A stretch of DNA of 64,000 nt from CAZQHK01 sp964593455 (GCA_964593455.1 CAZQHK010000024.1:1-64000); one strand, 5' to 3'. Counted from the first letter of the stretch, positions 1 to 8,331 are shown. Program-made: numbers and translations. The notes: a model not told the origin generated them from the letters alone.

Positions 1-150
1 GCTGGCGGTAACACCGAGCAGGTGCAGAGCATCGGCGTGCCTGGGATTGGTTTTTATTATTTCAATATACCGTTTGGAAGCCTGTTCGATTTGTCCGTTC
101 TGGTGAAAACGGACGGCTTCATCGAGCAGTTGCTGGAGATTCCTGGACAT
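1..150 (-). CDS. TPR-repeat protein, N-terminal fragment
   Basis: The first 50 codons of a minus-strand gene run off the left edge. The start is ATG at 150. The peptide begins MSRNLQQLLDEAVRFHQNG and continues with a helix pair typical of a tetratricopeptide repeat (QIEQASKRYIEIIKTNP, then HADALHLLGV). TPRs of this form are common at the N-terminus of bacterial TPR-glycosyltransferase or TPR-sulfotransferase proteins, but nothing beyond the first repeat is visible, so no function can be assigned. It lies downstream of the ATP synthase operon on the same strand, separated by a hairpin that may terminate the operon. Confidence 0.7.
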   Translation of the reverse strand, partial: MSRNLQQLLDEAVRFHQNGQIEQASKRYIEIIKTNPRHADALHLLGVTAS

Positions 151-512
151 GACGGTATTATACCCGAATAGTCAACATCAGACGAAGCCATCCTGGTTTT
201 GACAAAAGCGAGAGGGCCGCGTGCCTTCTCTAAAATGGCACCGGCCCTCTACTATGTAAACGCTAAACCATAAGCGGTTCGCGGCAATCCAAACAGCGCT
301 GGATGATATACCATTCCAAAAAATAAGTCAACATATATCTTTTAAAAAAATATCCCTTTTGTTTTCTACACTAAATATCGACCTTTTTATCTCCATTCAA
401 AGAACACGCAGCTTCAACTTAAGCTAGAGATTAAGAGATTGAGATTTGTAAGAAAATAGCAACATAACCAGGAAGACAAAGCCTCAAAGGAATAGTTGCG
501 GAGGCCGTTCCT
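151..512. other. Intergenic region after the atp operon
   Basis: There is no credible gene in these 362 bases. The region holds one strong hairpin (211-250, listed separately) and an A/T-rich stretch around 325-370. It also has short purine motifs: TTTCTACACT near 363 and AGAGATTGAGATTT near 435. Both recur in the 60900-61200 spacer. Confidence 0.6.
203..250 (-). terminator. Possible terminator of the atp operon
   Basis: The arms 211-225 and 237-250 pair as a 9-bp plus 5-bp GC-rich stem with one bulged base and an 11-nt loop. Read on the minus strand, the stem is followed by CGCTTTTGTC, a short U-tract. It lies about 260 nt past the atpC stop and before the TPR gene, a sensible place for factor-independent termination. 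The weak U-tract leaves this uncertain. Confidence 0.45.
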
Positions 513-929
513 TTAGGCCGATCCCCCGGCGACGGACAGCCTGATCAACGCCCTGGCCAGGGAAGATTTGGCTCGCGCGAAATCGATGTCGTCGTCTTTA
601 TCTAGCGGTTCCAATCGATTTTCCGCCCGGCTTTTCGCTGCCTCGGCCCGCTCAAGATCGATCTCGCCGGGCAGTTCGGCTGATCGGGCCAGGATAATAA
701 CATCGGTGTCTTTGACCTGGATGAAACCGCCGGTAACCGCCACCTGTTGTATTGTTCCCTCTGGATCGATAATTTCAACAGAGGCCACCGTAAGATTGGT
801 CAAGAGCGCAGTGTGCCCCCCCTGGACGGCGAATACTCCCGAGGGATTAATCCCTCTTATCTCGCTTGCTTCCATCTCCAGTTTTACCGCATCAGGAGTG
901 AGGAGCGTTACCGTAAAATTATCTTCCAT
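513..929 (-). CDS. atpC: F1 ATP synthase epsilon subunit
   Basis: The 138-residue product has the N-terminal beta-sandwich (FTVTLLTPDAVKLEME, GVFAVQGGHTALLTNL, VTGGFIQVKDTDVIILA) followed by a C-terminal helical hairpin (ERAEAAKSRAENRLE). Epsilon forms part of the central stalk with gamma and contacts the c-ring. It can also act as an inhibitor through its C-terminal helices. The length is normal. It is the last gene of the atp run, 3 nt after the atpD stop, so it is probably translated from the same mRNA. The partner hairpin region at 203-250 may end the transcript. Confidence 0.96.
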   Translation of the reverse strand: MEDNFTVTLLTPDAVKLEMEASEIRGINPSGVFAVQGGHTALLTNLTVASVEIIDPEGTIQQVAVTGGFIQVKDTDVIILARSAELPGEIDLERAEAAKSRAENRLEPLDKDDDIDFARAKSSLARALIRLSVAGGSA

Positions 930-932
930 GAC

Positions 933-2465
933 CTATTCTTTCGTCTTCTCCGAGTCAGGTTTGCTTTCATCACTGGAAGAAAAATCCACTTCCGTCTGGG
1001 CTTTGACGAGAATATTTTCCTCACCGTGCCGCTTCTTGTACTTGATATTCTGCGGTGTCTTCTTAAAGAGTTCCGGGTTGAGGCGTTTGGCGTTTTCGGC
1101 CACATCTTCGATGGGACCGCACATGAAAAATGCCTGCTCGGGGAATTTGTCGTGTTTCCCCTCAACTATTTCCCGGAACCCGCGTATGGTATCTTTCAGC
1201 GGGACATACCGGCCGGGCGTACCGGTGAAAGCTTCGGCGACGAAGAACGGCTGGCTCATGAACCGTTGTATCTTCCTGGCCCGGGAAACAATGAGCTTGT
1301 CCTCGTCGGAAAGCTCGTCCATACCCAGGATGGCGATGATGTCCTGGAGCTCTTTGTAGCGCTGAAGGATCTGTTGTACGACCCGGGCAATATGATAATG
1401 CTCCTGCCCGACCACCCGGGGGTCCAGGACACGGGAGGTCGAATCCAGCGGATCGACGGCCGGGTAAATGCCTAGCTCAACGATCTGACGCGAAAGTACG
1501 GTCGTGGCGTCCAAGTGGGCGAAAGCGGTGGCCGGCGCCGGGTCGGTCAGGTCGTCCGCCGGAACGTAGATGGCCTGTACCGAGGTGATGGATCCTTTCC
1601 GGGTAGAGGTGATTCGCTCCTGGAGTTCGCCCATTTCGGTGGACAGTGTCGGCTGGTAACCGACGGCGCTGGGCATGCGGCCAAGAAGCGCCGATACTTC
1701 GCTGCCGGCCTGAGTGAAACGGAAGATATTGTCGATGAAAAGCAGCACGTCCTGGCCTTCCTCGTCGCGGAAGTATTCGGCCACGGTAAGTGCCGTCAGC
1801 CCCACCCGCTGCCTGGCGCCGGGAGGTTCGTTCATCTGACCGAAAACCATGGCTGTTTTTTCGATAACTCCCGATTCCTGCATCTCCAGCCAGAGATCGT
1901 TTCCCTCGCGGGTACGCTCCCCGACACCCCCGAATATGGAGACCCCGCCGTGCTCGGTAGCGATATTCCGGATGAGTTCCATGATCAAAACGGTTTTACC
2001 GACGCCGGCACCGCCGAAGAGGCCGATCTTCCCGCCCTTGGAATAAGGCGCGAGCAGATCGACTACCTTGAGGCCGGTTTCGAGAATCTCGGTAGTGGTT
2101 TCCTGGTCGACAAAAGACGGCGGATCCCGATGAATCGGGTAGTAGGTGTCGGTCTTGATCTCGCCTCTCTCGTCGATAGGCTGGCCGATGACATTAATCA
2201 AGCGGCCAAGGGTGGCCGGACCCACCGGAACAGTGATAGGTTTACCGGTATCTTTGACCGTCATCCCGCGAACCAAACCGTCGGTTGAATCCATGGCTAC
2301 GGCCCGCACCACATTATCACCGAGGTGTTGATGGACCTCTAACGTCAACTGTTTCCCGTCTTCTCTATCGATTATCAAAGAATTGTAAATAGTGGGAAGT
2401 TCTCCTTCGGGGAACACGACGTCAACGACCGGGCCGATGACCTGTGTTATCTTTCCTTCACGCAT
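933..2465 (-). CDS. atpD: F1 ATP synthase beta subunit
   Basis: This is the catalytic beta subunit of F1, 510 residues from the ATG at 2465. That start was chosen because a GGGAGGAAAG ribosome site lies just upstream and homologues begin MxxGKITQVIGPVVDVVF. The P-loop GGAGVGKTVLIMEL, the catalytic region VGERTREGNDL and the DELSEEDK-like segment (DELSDEDKLIVSRARK) are intact. An in-frame ATG upstream at 2513 would overlap atpG and is unlikely. The C-terminus carries an unusual hydrophilic tail of roughly 35 residues (ending SSSDESKPDSEKTKE) not seen in most beta subunits, which are about 465-480 residues long. Confidence 0.97.
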   Translation of the reverse strand: MREGKITQVIGPVVDVVFPEGELPTIYNSLIIDREDGKQLTLEVHQHLGDNVVRAVAMDSTDGLVRGMTVKDTGKPITVPVGPATLGRLINVIGQPIDERGEIKTDTYYPIHRDPPSFVDQETTTEILETGLKVVDLLAPYSKGGKIGLFGGAGVGKTVLIMELIRNIATEHGGVSIFGGVGERTREGNDLWLEMQESGVIEKTAMVFGQMNEPPGARQRVGLTALTVAEYFRDEEGQDVLLFIDNIFRFTQAGSEVSALLGRMPSAVGYQPTLSTEMGELQERITSTRKGSITSVQAIYVPADDLTDPAPATAFAHLDATTVLSRQIVELGIYPAVDPLDSTSRVLDPRVVGQEHYHIARVVQQILQRYKELQDIIAILGMDELSDEDKLIVSRARKIQRFMSQPFFVAEAFTGTPGRYVPLKDTIRGFREIVEGKHDKFPEQAFFMCGPIEDVAENAKRLNPELFKKTPQNIKYKKRHGEENILVKAQTEVDFSSSDESKPDSEKTKE

Positions 2466-2484
2466 GCTTTCTCTTTCCTCCCGA

Positions 2485-3330
2485 TCACTTGAGTGCTTCG
2501 GCGCCGCTGGCAATTTCCGTAAGTTCTGTGGTTATTGCTGCCTGCCGGGCACGGTTTTTGTCTAAAATCAATTTATCCAACATCTCGTCGGCGTTTTCCG
2601 TGGCCGACTTCATGGCTACCATACGGGACGAAAACTCACTGGCCATTGATTCCAGGATAGCGTGCAGTATGGATACTTCGACGAAACGGGCCGATAGCGA
2701 CCCGATAACAGCTGATTTTTCCGGTTCGTAAGTAAAATCGTCGGGCTGAGATGAACCGTGAACTTCCAGGGGCAGGAGCTGTTCAAGCTCTATTTCCTTT
2801 TTTACCGCAGAGAAATAACTGGTGTATAAAAGATGGACCGAGGAGTAGCGACCGGCGACAAACTCGTCAACGGTTTTTTCCTTAATCTCTCTAACCACCT
2901 GGTTGACGATTTCCAGTTTCACGTCCGACCAGGACTGGTCTATCTGATACTTTTTATAAGCCAGCTTATCTTTGCCCCGTCTCCCCACGACCATGAACAC
3001 TCGGCCGGTTCTGTTTTCCTCGGCCCAGTTTATGGCCTTCTCCAGTATGCTGCTGTTGAAACTACCGCACAAACCCCGTTCGCCGGAAACCACGATCAAA
3101 AGCTCTTTCTCACCTATCCCGACCTGGAAGAACGGATTGTCTTCTCCATACAGGCGGGAAAGATGGTTTTCAAGGATTTGTTTAAGCTGATTGTAGTAGC
3201 GTTTGCCTTTGAGCACCTTCTTTTCCACCTTGCGAAGCCGGGCAGCGGAGACCATCTCCATGGCCCGGGTGATCTGGCGGGTGCTTTTAACGCTCCGTAT
3301 TCGTCTGACGATCTCTTTGAGCTGTTTCAT
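2485..3330 (-). CDS. atpG: F1 ATP synthase gamma subunit
   Basis: The 281-residue rotor subunit begins MKQLKEIVRRIRSVKSTRQ, followed by ITRAMEMVSAARLRKVEKK, the diagnostic N-terminal coiled coil. It ends in the matching C-terminal helix (MVAMKSATENADEMLDKL, then RQAAITTELTEIASGAEALK). The central GERGLCGSFNSS segment is conserved. Length is typical (about 285). It sits 7 nt after atpA and 19 nt before atpD in the standard order A-G-D-C. Confidence 0.97.
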   Translation of the reverse strand: MKQLKEIVRRIRSVKSTRQITRAMEMVSAARLRKVEKKVLKGKRYYNQLKQILENHLSRLYGEDNPFFQVGIGEKELLIVVSGERGLCGSFNSSILEKAINWAEENRTGRVFMVVGRRGKDKLAYKKYQIDQSWSDVKLEIVNQVVREIKEKTVDEFVAGRYSSVHLLYTSYFSAVKKEIELEQLLPLEVHGSSQPDDFTYEPEKSAVIGSLSARFVEVSILHAILESMASEFSSRMVAMKSATENADEMLDKLILDKNRARQAAITTELTEIASGAEALK

Positions 3331-3337
3331 CGGTTAT

Positions 3338-4882
3338 CTAGACCAATCCGGCCTCCTTAGCGACACTTTCTTCCTGACTAAAGATGTCGACTGCTTCAGT
3401 AATTAAGGGGTTGAATTTACCGATAAGATCTTCGGTCATTTTTCCATTTTTGCTAAGCTCGTTTACTACCTCAGCATGATGTTCCTTTATCCAGGAGAGA
3501 AAGAACGTTTCGAATCCCCGCAGCTTTTTCGTGTCCACTCCGTCCAGGAAACCGTTGGAGACGGCGTAGATGATCAGTACTTGCTCGCTGACCGGCATAG
3601 GGACGTACTGATCTTGTTTCAGTATCTCCATAGTCCTCTCCCCCCGGGCCAACTGGGCCTGGGTGGCTTTGTCTAGATCGGAGCCGAACTGGGCGAAAGC
3701 CGCCAGCTCGCGGTACTGGGCCAGGTCGATCCTGAGACGGCCGGCCACTTTTTTCATAGCTGAAATCTGGGCTTTTCCACCCACCCGGGAGACCGAAAGA
3801 CCGACATTAATGGCAGGCCTGAATCCCGAGTAGAAAAGTTCTGATTCCAGGTAGATCTGACCGTCTGTTATGGATATCACGTTGGTGGGGATGTAGGCCG
3901 ATACATCACCGGCCTGGGTTTCGATGATGGGCAGCGCCGTCAGCGATCCCGCTCCAAGCTCGTCGGATAATTTCACCGCCCGTTCCAGCAGCCGGGAGTG
4001 AAGGTAGAAAACATCGCCCGGATAGGCTTCGCGTCCCGGGGGACGTCTGAGCAGGAGGGATATTTGGCGGTAGGCCACGGCATGCTTTGACAGATCGTCA
4101 TAGATGCAAAGAACGTCACGCTGTTCATCGAACATGAAATATTCACCGATAGCGCAGCCGGAGTAAGGGGCAATATATTGCTGAGGTGATGGTTCGGAAG
4201 CGGACGCCACGACCACCGTGGTGTAATCCATGGCGTCATGTTCACGGAGCGTCTTGACCACTTTGGCCACGGTCGATTTTTTCTGACCGATAGCTACGTA
4301 GATGCAGATAACGTCCTGCCCTTTTTGGTTGATTATGGTGTCTATTGCCAGGGCCGTTTTCCCCGTTTGCCGGTCGCCGATGATGAGTTCGCGCTGGCCG
4401 CGGCCAATGGGAGTCATGGCGTCGATTGATTTTAAACCGGTCTGAAGCGGAACTTCAACCGGTTGGCGGTGAATGACACCGGGAGCCTTAAACTCGATCG
4501 GACGGAATTTATCGGTCTCGACAGGGCCGCAGCCGTCTACCGGCTGCCCGAGTGCGTTTACCACCCGGCCTACCATATTGTGACCTACCGGCACCTCGAC
4601 GATACGTTCGGTCCTCTTGACGATATCTCCCTCTTTCACCTTGGTGGTTTCCCCGAGCAGCACGCATCCGACGTGCTCCTCTTCAAGGTTGAGGGCCATC
4701 CCGAAGACGTCGTTCGGGAATCGCAGCAACTCACCGGCCATACAGTTGGTAAGGCCGTAAACCAGGGCGATACCGTCACCCACCTGGATGGTGTAGCCGA
4801 CATCAGCTAAATCCATGGTGAGATCGACTTTTTCAATCTCATCCCGGATGATCCGGGTTATCTCTTCCGGTTTTATCTTCAT
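3338..4882 (-). CDS. atpA: F1 ATP synthase alpha subunit
   Basis: The 514-residue non-catalytic nucleotide-binding subunit has the P-loop GDRQTGKTALAIDTI and the stretch RPAINVGLSVSRVGGKAQ, which includes the alpha-subunit arginine finger region (SVSRVGG). The N-terminal crown domain (VGDGIALVYGL) is complete. Start ATG at 4882 is preceded by a GGAGTGAAAG-type ribosome site. There is a 52-nt gap to atpH. No unusual residue was noticed. Confidence 0.97.
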   Translation of the reverse strand: MKIKPEEITRIIRDEIEKVDLTMDLADVGYTIQVGDGIALVYGLTNCMAGELLRFPNDVFGMALNLEEEHVGCVLLGETTKVKEGDIVKRTERIVEVPVGHNMVGRVVNALGQPVDGCGPVETDKFRPIEFKAPGVIHRQPVEVPLQTGLKSIDAMTPIGRGQRELIIGDRQTGKTALAIDTIINQKGQDVICIYVAIGQKKSTVAKVVKTLREHDAMDYTTVVVASASEPSPQQYIAPYSGCAIGEYFMFDEQRDVLCIYDDLSKHAVAYRQISLLLRRPPGREAYPGDVFYLHSRLLERAVKLSDELGAGSLTALPIIETQAGDVSAYIPTNVISITDGQIYLESELFYSGFRPAINVGLSVSRVGGKAQISAMKKVAGRLRIDLAQYRELAAFAQFGSDLDKATQAQLARGERTMEILKQDQYVPMPVSEQVLIIYAVSNGFLDGVDTKKLRGFETFFLSWIKEHHAEVVNELSKNGKMTEDLIGKFNPLITEAVDIFSQEESVAKEAGLV

Positions 4883-4934
4883 GGTGCTCTTTCACTCCTT
4901 AATAGGGACCCGAGTAGTTCGTAAACTAATCGGG

Positions 4935-5489
4935 TCAGTCTTCTGAGATGTGATCGATCAATTTCTCTCTCATGGTCTCGAACTGACCATTAACCGTTCC
5001 ATCGATCATCTTTCCACCGGTGTAAACCCGGAGACCTCCGATGATTGAAGGATCGATCGTTTTCTCCAGGATTACCTTCCCGTCAACAAACTTTTCAAGA
5101 GTGGCTGTCAGCCGTTTTTCTTCACTTATGCTCAGCTCTCGTTTGCTTTCCACCGTGACGGTTTGGAACCCTTCATGCTGCCGTTTAATAATAAAGTATT
5201 CGGTCTCTATGGCCCCGAGAAGCGGGAGTCTGGAACGTTTCAACAACACGGCCGTCAACCGCAGCATCGCCGGTGAAATTTTCTCACCGGAGATCTGCTC
5301 AATCAACGCCTGCTTCTTCTCGCGCTCCACCTGGGGATGCTTGAGAAACTGACCCACCTCCGGTGGAGCATCAGCCAGGGTCTTATTAAGCGTGGCCAGT
5401 TCCCGGGCAAACTCATCCACCCGGTCCAGCTTAAGAGCCGAGGCCATGATTCCTTTAGCGTATCGTTTAGCTATCGATCTTCCGCGCAT
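4935..5489 (-). CDS. atpH: F1 ATP synthase delta subunit
   Basis: The product is 184 residues from ATG 5489 (MRGRSIAKRYAKGIMASA), the usual OSCP/delta N-terminus. Upstream in-frame starts lie deep inside atpF and are unlikely. The six-helix N-domain and the conserved C-terminal segment KTIDPSIIGGLRVYTGGKMIDGTV (here given as landmarks around residues 145-168) identify delta, which joins F1 to the b-subunit stator. It overlaps the end of atpF by 23 nt, implying translational coupling. Confidence 0.93.
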   Translation of the reverse strand: MRGRSIAKRYAKGIMASALKLDRVDEFARELATLNKTLADAPPEVGQFLKHPQVEREKKQALIEQISGEKISPAMLRLTAVLLKRSRLPLLGAIETEYFIIKRQHEGFQTVTVESKRELSISEEKRLTATLEKFVDGKVILEKTIDPSIIGGLRVYTGGKMIDGTVNGQFETMREKLIDHISED

Positions 5490-6093
5490 CGAGCCCCTCC
5501 AGCTCGTCGATGAACTTTGCCACCAGTTTCTTGTCATCTTCCTTGGTAAGTTTTTGGTCAAGTATACGGGAGGCGGCCATGAGGCTCAGGTTGATGGTCT
5601 CTTCCCTGAGATCGCGGATAGCCTTACGCTGCTCACGAAGAATATCCTGTTTGGCTTCCTCAACCATGGTCCGCGCTTCGGCTTTTGCGGCGGCGATGAT
5701 CTCTTTTTTCTGCTGGTCGCCTTCATTGACCGCGTTACGGACGATATCAGAGGCTTCCTCGTTTGAACCTTCCATCTTCTCCTTGTACTGCTGGAACAGT
5801 TCGTTGGCTTCCTGTCTAGTCTGCTCCGCGCCTACCAGTGTTTCCTCTACATCTTTACTCCGGGTGTCGAGGAACGCTAAAAAGGGTTTGTAGCAAAACC
5901 GGTAGAGAAGATAAAGCAACAGCAGAAAGTTGATCACTTGAATAAAAAGGGTAGCGTTAATGCCGATCATCGGACCTTCCGTAGCCTCAGCGGCCACCAG
6001 GTTATCACCGGTCCCGGACGCCTGGGCAAAGAAAGCCAGGTCGACAAAAACTATTTTTAAAATGTGTTGGAAAAGCACCCAGAGTGCAGCCAT
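5467..6093 (-). CDS. atpF: F0 ATP synthase subunit b
   Basis: The 208-residue stator subunit has a membrane anchor (FIQVINFLLLLYLLYRFCY, about residues 47-65), then a long charged coiled coil (from about 70 to the end) that reaches up to delta. The ATG at 6093 is preferred over the GTG at 6102 because AGGAG sits 8 nt before it. The N-terminus is odd: an extra hydrophobic stretch ends in FFAQASG, like a signal peptide with a cleavage site, so the mature protein may start near residue 28. It follows the single-hairpin c gene by 11 nt. Confidence 0.93.
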   Translation of the reverse strand: MAALWVLFQHILKIVFVDLAFFAQASGTGDNLVAAEATEGPMIGINATLFIQVINFLLLLYLLYRFCYKPFLAFLDTRSKDVEETLVGAEQTRQEANELFQQYKEKMEGSNEEASDIVRNAVNEGDQQKKEIIAAAKAEARTMVEEAKQDILREQRKAIRDLREETINLSLMAASRILDQKLTKEDDKKLVAKFIDELEGLDARKIDS

Positions 6094-6104
6094 GAACACC
6101 ACTC

Positions 6105-6410
6105 CTAGAGAACAAACAACAGCAGCAGTGCGATGACCAGCGAGTAAATTCCGGTGGATTCCGATACGGCCTGACCAATCAACATCGTCCTGGTTACCAG
6201 ACCGGCGGTCTCCGGATTCTTGGCGATGCCTTCACAGGCTTTACCGGCTGCGAATCCTTCGCCCACTCCCGGTCCGATGGCCCCGATACCCATGCAGATC
6301 CCCGCTCCGATGTACTTGGCTGCATCGGTGATGGTTGCTCCGGTAATTCCTACATTTTCAGCTGTTTCCGTAGCCGTATTGGCTGCTTCTTGAGCCCATG
6401 CCCAGTCCAT
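6105..6410 (-). CDS. atpE: F0 ATP synthase subunit c, single hairpin, Na+-type ligands
   Basis: The 101-residue proteolipid has two transmembrane helices after a roughly 30-residue polar N-terminal extension. Helix 1 contains GPGVGEG with Glu51. Helix 2 contains GQAVSESTGIYSL with the ion carboxylate Glu84, plus Ser85, Thr86 and Tyr89. In the Na+-binding c-subunit of Ilyobacter tartaricus the ligands are Gln32, Val63, Glu65, Ser66, with Thr67 and Tyr70 nearby. All are matched here except that the Gln position is Glu, the two-carboxylate variant described for Fusobacterium nucleatum. Sodium coupling is therefore likely but inferred. The gene lies directly downstream of the triple-hairpin c gene. 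Confidence 0.95.
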   Translation of the reverse strand: MDWAWAQEAANTATETAENVGITGATITDAAKYIGAGICMGIGAIGPGVGEGFAAGKACEGIAKNPETAGLVTRTMLIGQAVSESTGIYSLVIALLLLFVL

Positions 6411-6434
6411 GATTCTATCTCCTTTCGATAGTGC

Positions 6435-7157
6435 CTATGTCAAAAAAATTAAACAAAACGCTATTACCATTGAGTAAATGGCCGTAGATTGTGAAACGGC
6501 CTGTCCTACCAGCATAACCTGCATTATCTTCGCTGATTGTTCAGGGACATGCCCTACGCCGGTAACGGCGTCGGCGGCTGCGAATCCGCAACCGAGCCCG
6601 GGTCCCAATGAGCCGAATCCCATGCTGAGTCCGGCCCCCATAATAGCGGCCATACCAACGATCCCGATTCCCCCGATATCGGTAAAGATCATGATAATGG
6701 AAATCAACAAGGCCAGAATTCCGGGAGAGGAAGCGACCGATTGTCCGATCAGCATAAAGAATAAAATTTTCGTTTGGATATAGGGAGCGCGGCCGATGAC
6801 CTCGCAGGCATTACCGGCTGCCAGTCCCATCCCGATACCCGGGCCGATAGCGCCGAGCCCGATGCATATTCCGGCGCTGAGATACGCGATTCCCCGGGCC
6901 AGGGAGAGGTCTTTGGTTCCGGCAAACAGAAGTACCATGGAAACTACCAGGGCGAAGATCCCCGAAGACTCGCTTACCGCTTGCCCGATGAGCATGGTCT
7001 TGGTCACATCGCCGGTAGCTTTCGGTTGCCGGGCCACCGCTTCGCAGGTCAGTTGAGCCGCGTACCCTTCCCCGACACCCGGTCCGATAGCGCCGAATCC
7101 CATACTGAGAGCGGCACCTAAGAGCCTGAGGGCGTCAGCTGTTGAAATGGCATCCAT
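6435..7157 (-). CDS. Triple-hairpin F0 c-subunit with one carboxylate
   Basis: The 240-residue protein consists of three fused c-type hairpins, six predicted helices. Each repeat keeps the glycine-rich helix 1 motif (GPGVGEG at 25-31, GPGIGMG at 105-111, GPGLGCG at 185-191) and the helix 2 motif. Only repeat 1 keeps both carboxylates (Glu30 and Glu63 in AVSESSGIF). Repeat 2 has Met110 and Ser143 (SVASSPGIL). Repeat 3 has Cys190 and Gln223 (AVSQSTAIY). It occupies the normal c position after atpB and precedes the single-hairpin c. Acetobacterium woodii has a comparable double-hairpin, one-carboxylate c1 in a mixed ring. A three-hairpin form in an F-type operon is unusual. Confidence 0.95.
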   Translation of the reverse strand: MDAISTADALRLLGAALSMGFGAIGPGVGEGYAAQLTCEAVARQPKATGDVTKTMLIGQAVSESSGIFALVVSMVLLFAGTKDLSLARGIAYLSAGICIGLGAIGPGIGMGLAAGNACEVIGRAPYIQTKILFFMLIGQSVASSPGILALLISIIMIFTDIGGIGIVGMAAIMGAGLSMGFGSLGPGLGCGFAAADAVTGVGHVPEQSAKIMQVMLVGQAVSQSTAIYSMVIAFCLIFLT

Positions 7158-7182
7158 AAGTGTTCTTTCTCCTGTTGTTTTG

Positions 7183-7905
7183 CTACTCGCGTTGTACCGC
7201 TATATACGTGAGAGACAACATCGTATAGACGAAAGCCTGTACGGTTCCCACGAACAATACAAAAAAGAAGTTGAGGAACATCCCCATAGGGAAATTAGCG
7301 ATGAACGTCGGATACAGGGCCCAATGGCAGATCGTAAAATCATAAACCAGCTGTGAAACGACGATGATGATAATTCCGCCGCCCATGATGTTGCCGAATA
7401 TACGGAACACCAGCGACACGATATTGGCCAGCACGCCGACGACGTTAAGCGGCATGAGAATGGCGACCGGTTCAAAATATGATTTGCAATAAGGGGTGAA
7501 TCCCTTGTGCTTGATAGATGAATAGTGGATGACGATGAAAACGAGAATACCTACCGCCAGCGGAGTGTTGAGGTCGGCGGTGGGAGAATCGAGAAACGGC
7601 ACCCAGTCAAGCCAATTAGCTACCAGCATGAAGAAAAAGATGGTCATGATAAAGGGGAAGAAACGTCTCCCCGCTTCTTTTCCCAGTGTCTCGGTGATCA
7701 CGTCGTCGAAGAAGTCGACGATCATCTCCATGAGGGCCTGGGCTCGGCCCGGGACTTTCCGTAAACGCCTGGTAGCCATAATGGCCAGAACGAGCACCGC
7801 CGCCATGGTAATCCAGCTCATCAGGATGGTCATGTGGTTCACGGTAAAGGTGTACTTCCCTAAAAGCGTGATAACCAATTGCGGCATCTTGCCGATGTTT
7901 TCCAC
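7183..7905 (-). CDS. atpB: F0 ATP synthase subunit a
   Basis: The 240-residue polytopic subunit forms the ion half-channels next to the c-ring. The essential arginine is Arg168 in SLVFRIFGN, matching the family motif around RLFGN. The C-terminal helices (MFLNFFFVLFVGTVQAFVYTML region) are typical. The N-terminus keeps the HMTILMSW segment. Length is typical. It precedes the two c genes by 25 nt and follows atpI by 12 nt. Confidence 0.95.
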   Translation of the reverse strand: MENIGKMPQLVITLLGKYTFTVNHMTILMSWITMAAVLVLAIMATRRLRKVPGRAQALMEMIVDFFDDVITETLGKEAGRRFFPFIMTIFFFMLVANWLDWVPFLDSPTADLNTPLAVGILVFIVIHYSSIKHKGFTPYCKSYFEPVAILMPLNVVGVLANIVSLVFRIFGNIMGGGIIIIVVSQLVYDFTICHWALYPTFIANFPMGMFLNFFFVLFVGTVQAFVYTMLSLTYIAVQRE

Positions 7906-7917
7906 GTTAACTCCTCG

Positions 7918-8331
7918 TTACTTTTCTTGAAATCCTTCAAGCACCAGAAAACCGCGGGTAATCATGACTCCCGCGACCGTTCCCCAGAAAGCAGGAAAGC
8001 TTGCCAGGCGGACCACCGCCAGAAATGATCCCAGTAACAGATAGCGGACAAAATAACTCTGTAAAATTCGTTTACGGTTCCCGATCCCGCATACGGCGTC
8101 ACTGATTCCTTTCCACATGAGAAACAGGTCGATTATGGAAAAAGCTATACCGAATAAAATTCCAGCCAGTAACTCGCGGTTGATTCCCGGGAGCAAAGCC
8201 AGGAGGCAAAAGCAGAGCCCGCACAACCATGCCCGCCGGACCGGCCTGCGCAGGACCTTCCCTCCCAAGCTATGATGAATAGGATCGATGTTAATTGCTG
8301 TCGTCTGGGTCATCTTCATGGTAAGCATCAT
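7918..8331 (-). CDS. atpI: ATP synthase subunit I-like protein
   Basis: This 137-residue protein has four predicted membrane helices: CGLCFCLLALLPG, LLAGILFGIAFSIIDLFLM, FVRYLLLGSFLAVVRL and FWGTVAGVMITRGFLVL. This pattern and its place just before atpB match the ATP synthase I chain family, which helps c-ring assembly or ion supply in some bacteria. Several start codons are possible (8331, 8319, 8313) and the first was kept. It overlaps the end of atpZ by 41 nt if the upstream ATG is used. Similarity is by pattern, not by a strict motif. Confidence 0.75.
   Translation of the reverse strand: MMLTMKMTQTTAINIDPIHHSLGGKVLRRPVRRAWLCGLCFCLLALLPGINRELLAGILFGIAFSIIDLFLMWKGISDAVCGIGNRKRILQSYFVRYLLLGSFLAVVRLASFPAFWGTVAGVMITRGFLVLEGFQEK

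Noticed and set aside
568..2331. Open frames on the plus strand opposite the atp genes (for example 747-1475, 1515-2288)
   Set aside because: They are antisense shadows of atpC and atpD. They have no domain, no ribosome site and their products look random.
6435..7157. V/A-type ATPase proteolipid as the source of the triple c-subunit
   Set aside because: It sits inside a complete F-type operon and its motifs (GPGVGEG, AVSES) are F-type Na+ motifs, so a fused F-type c-subunit is the simpler reading.
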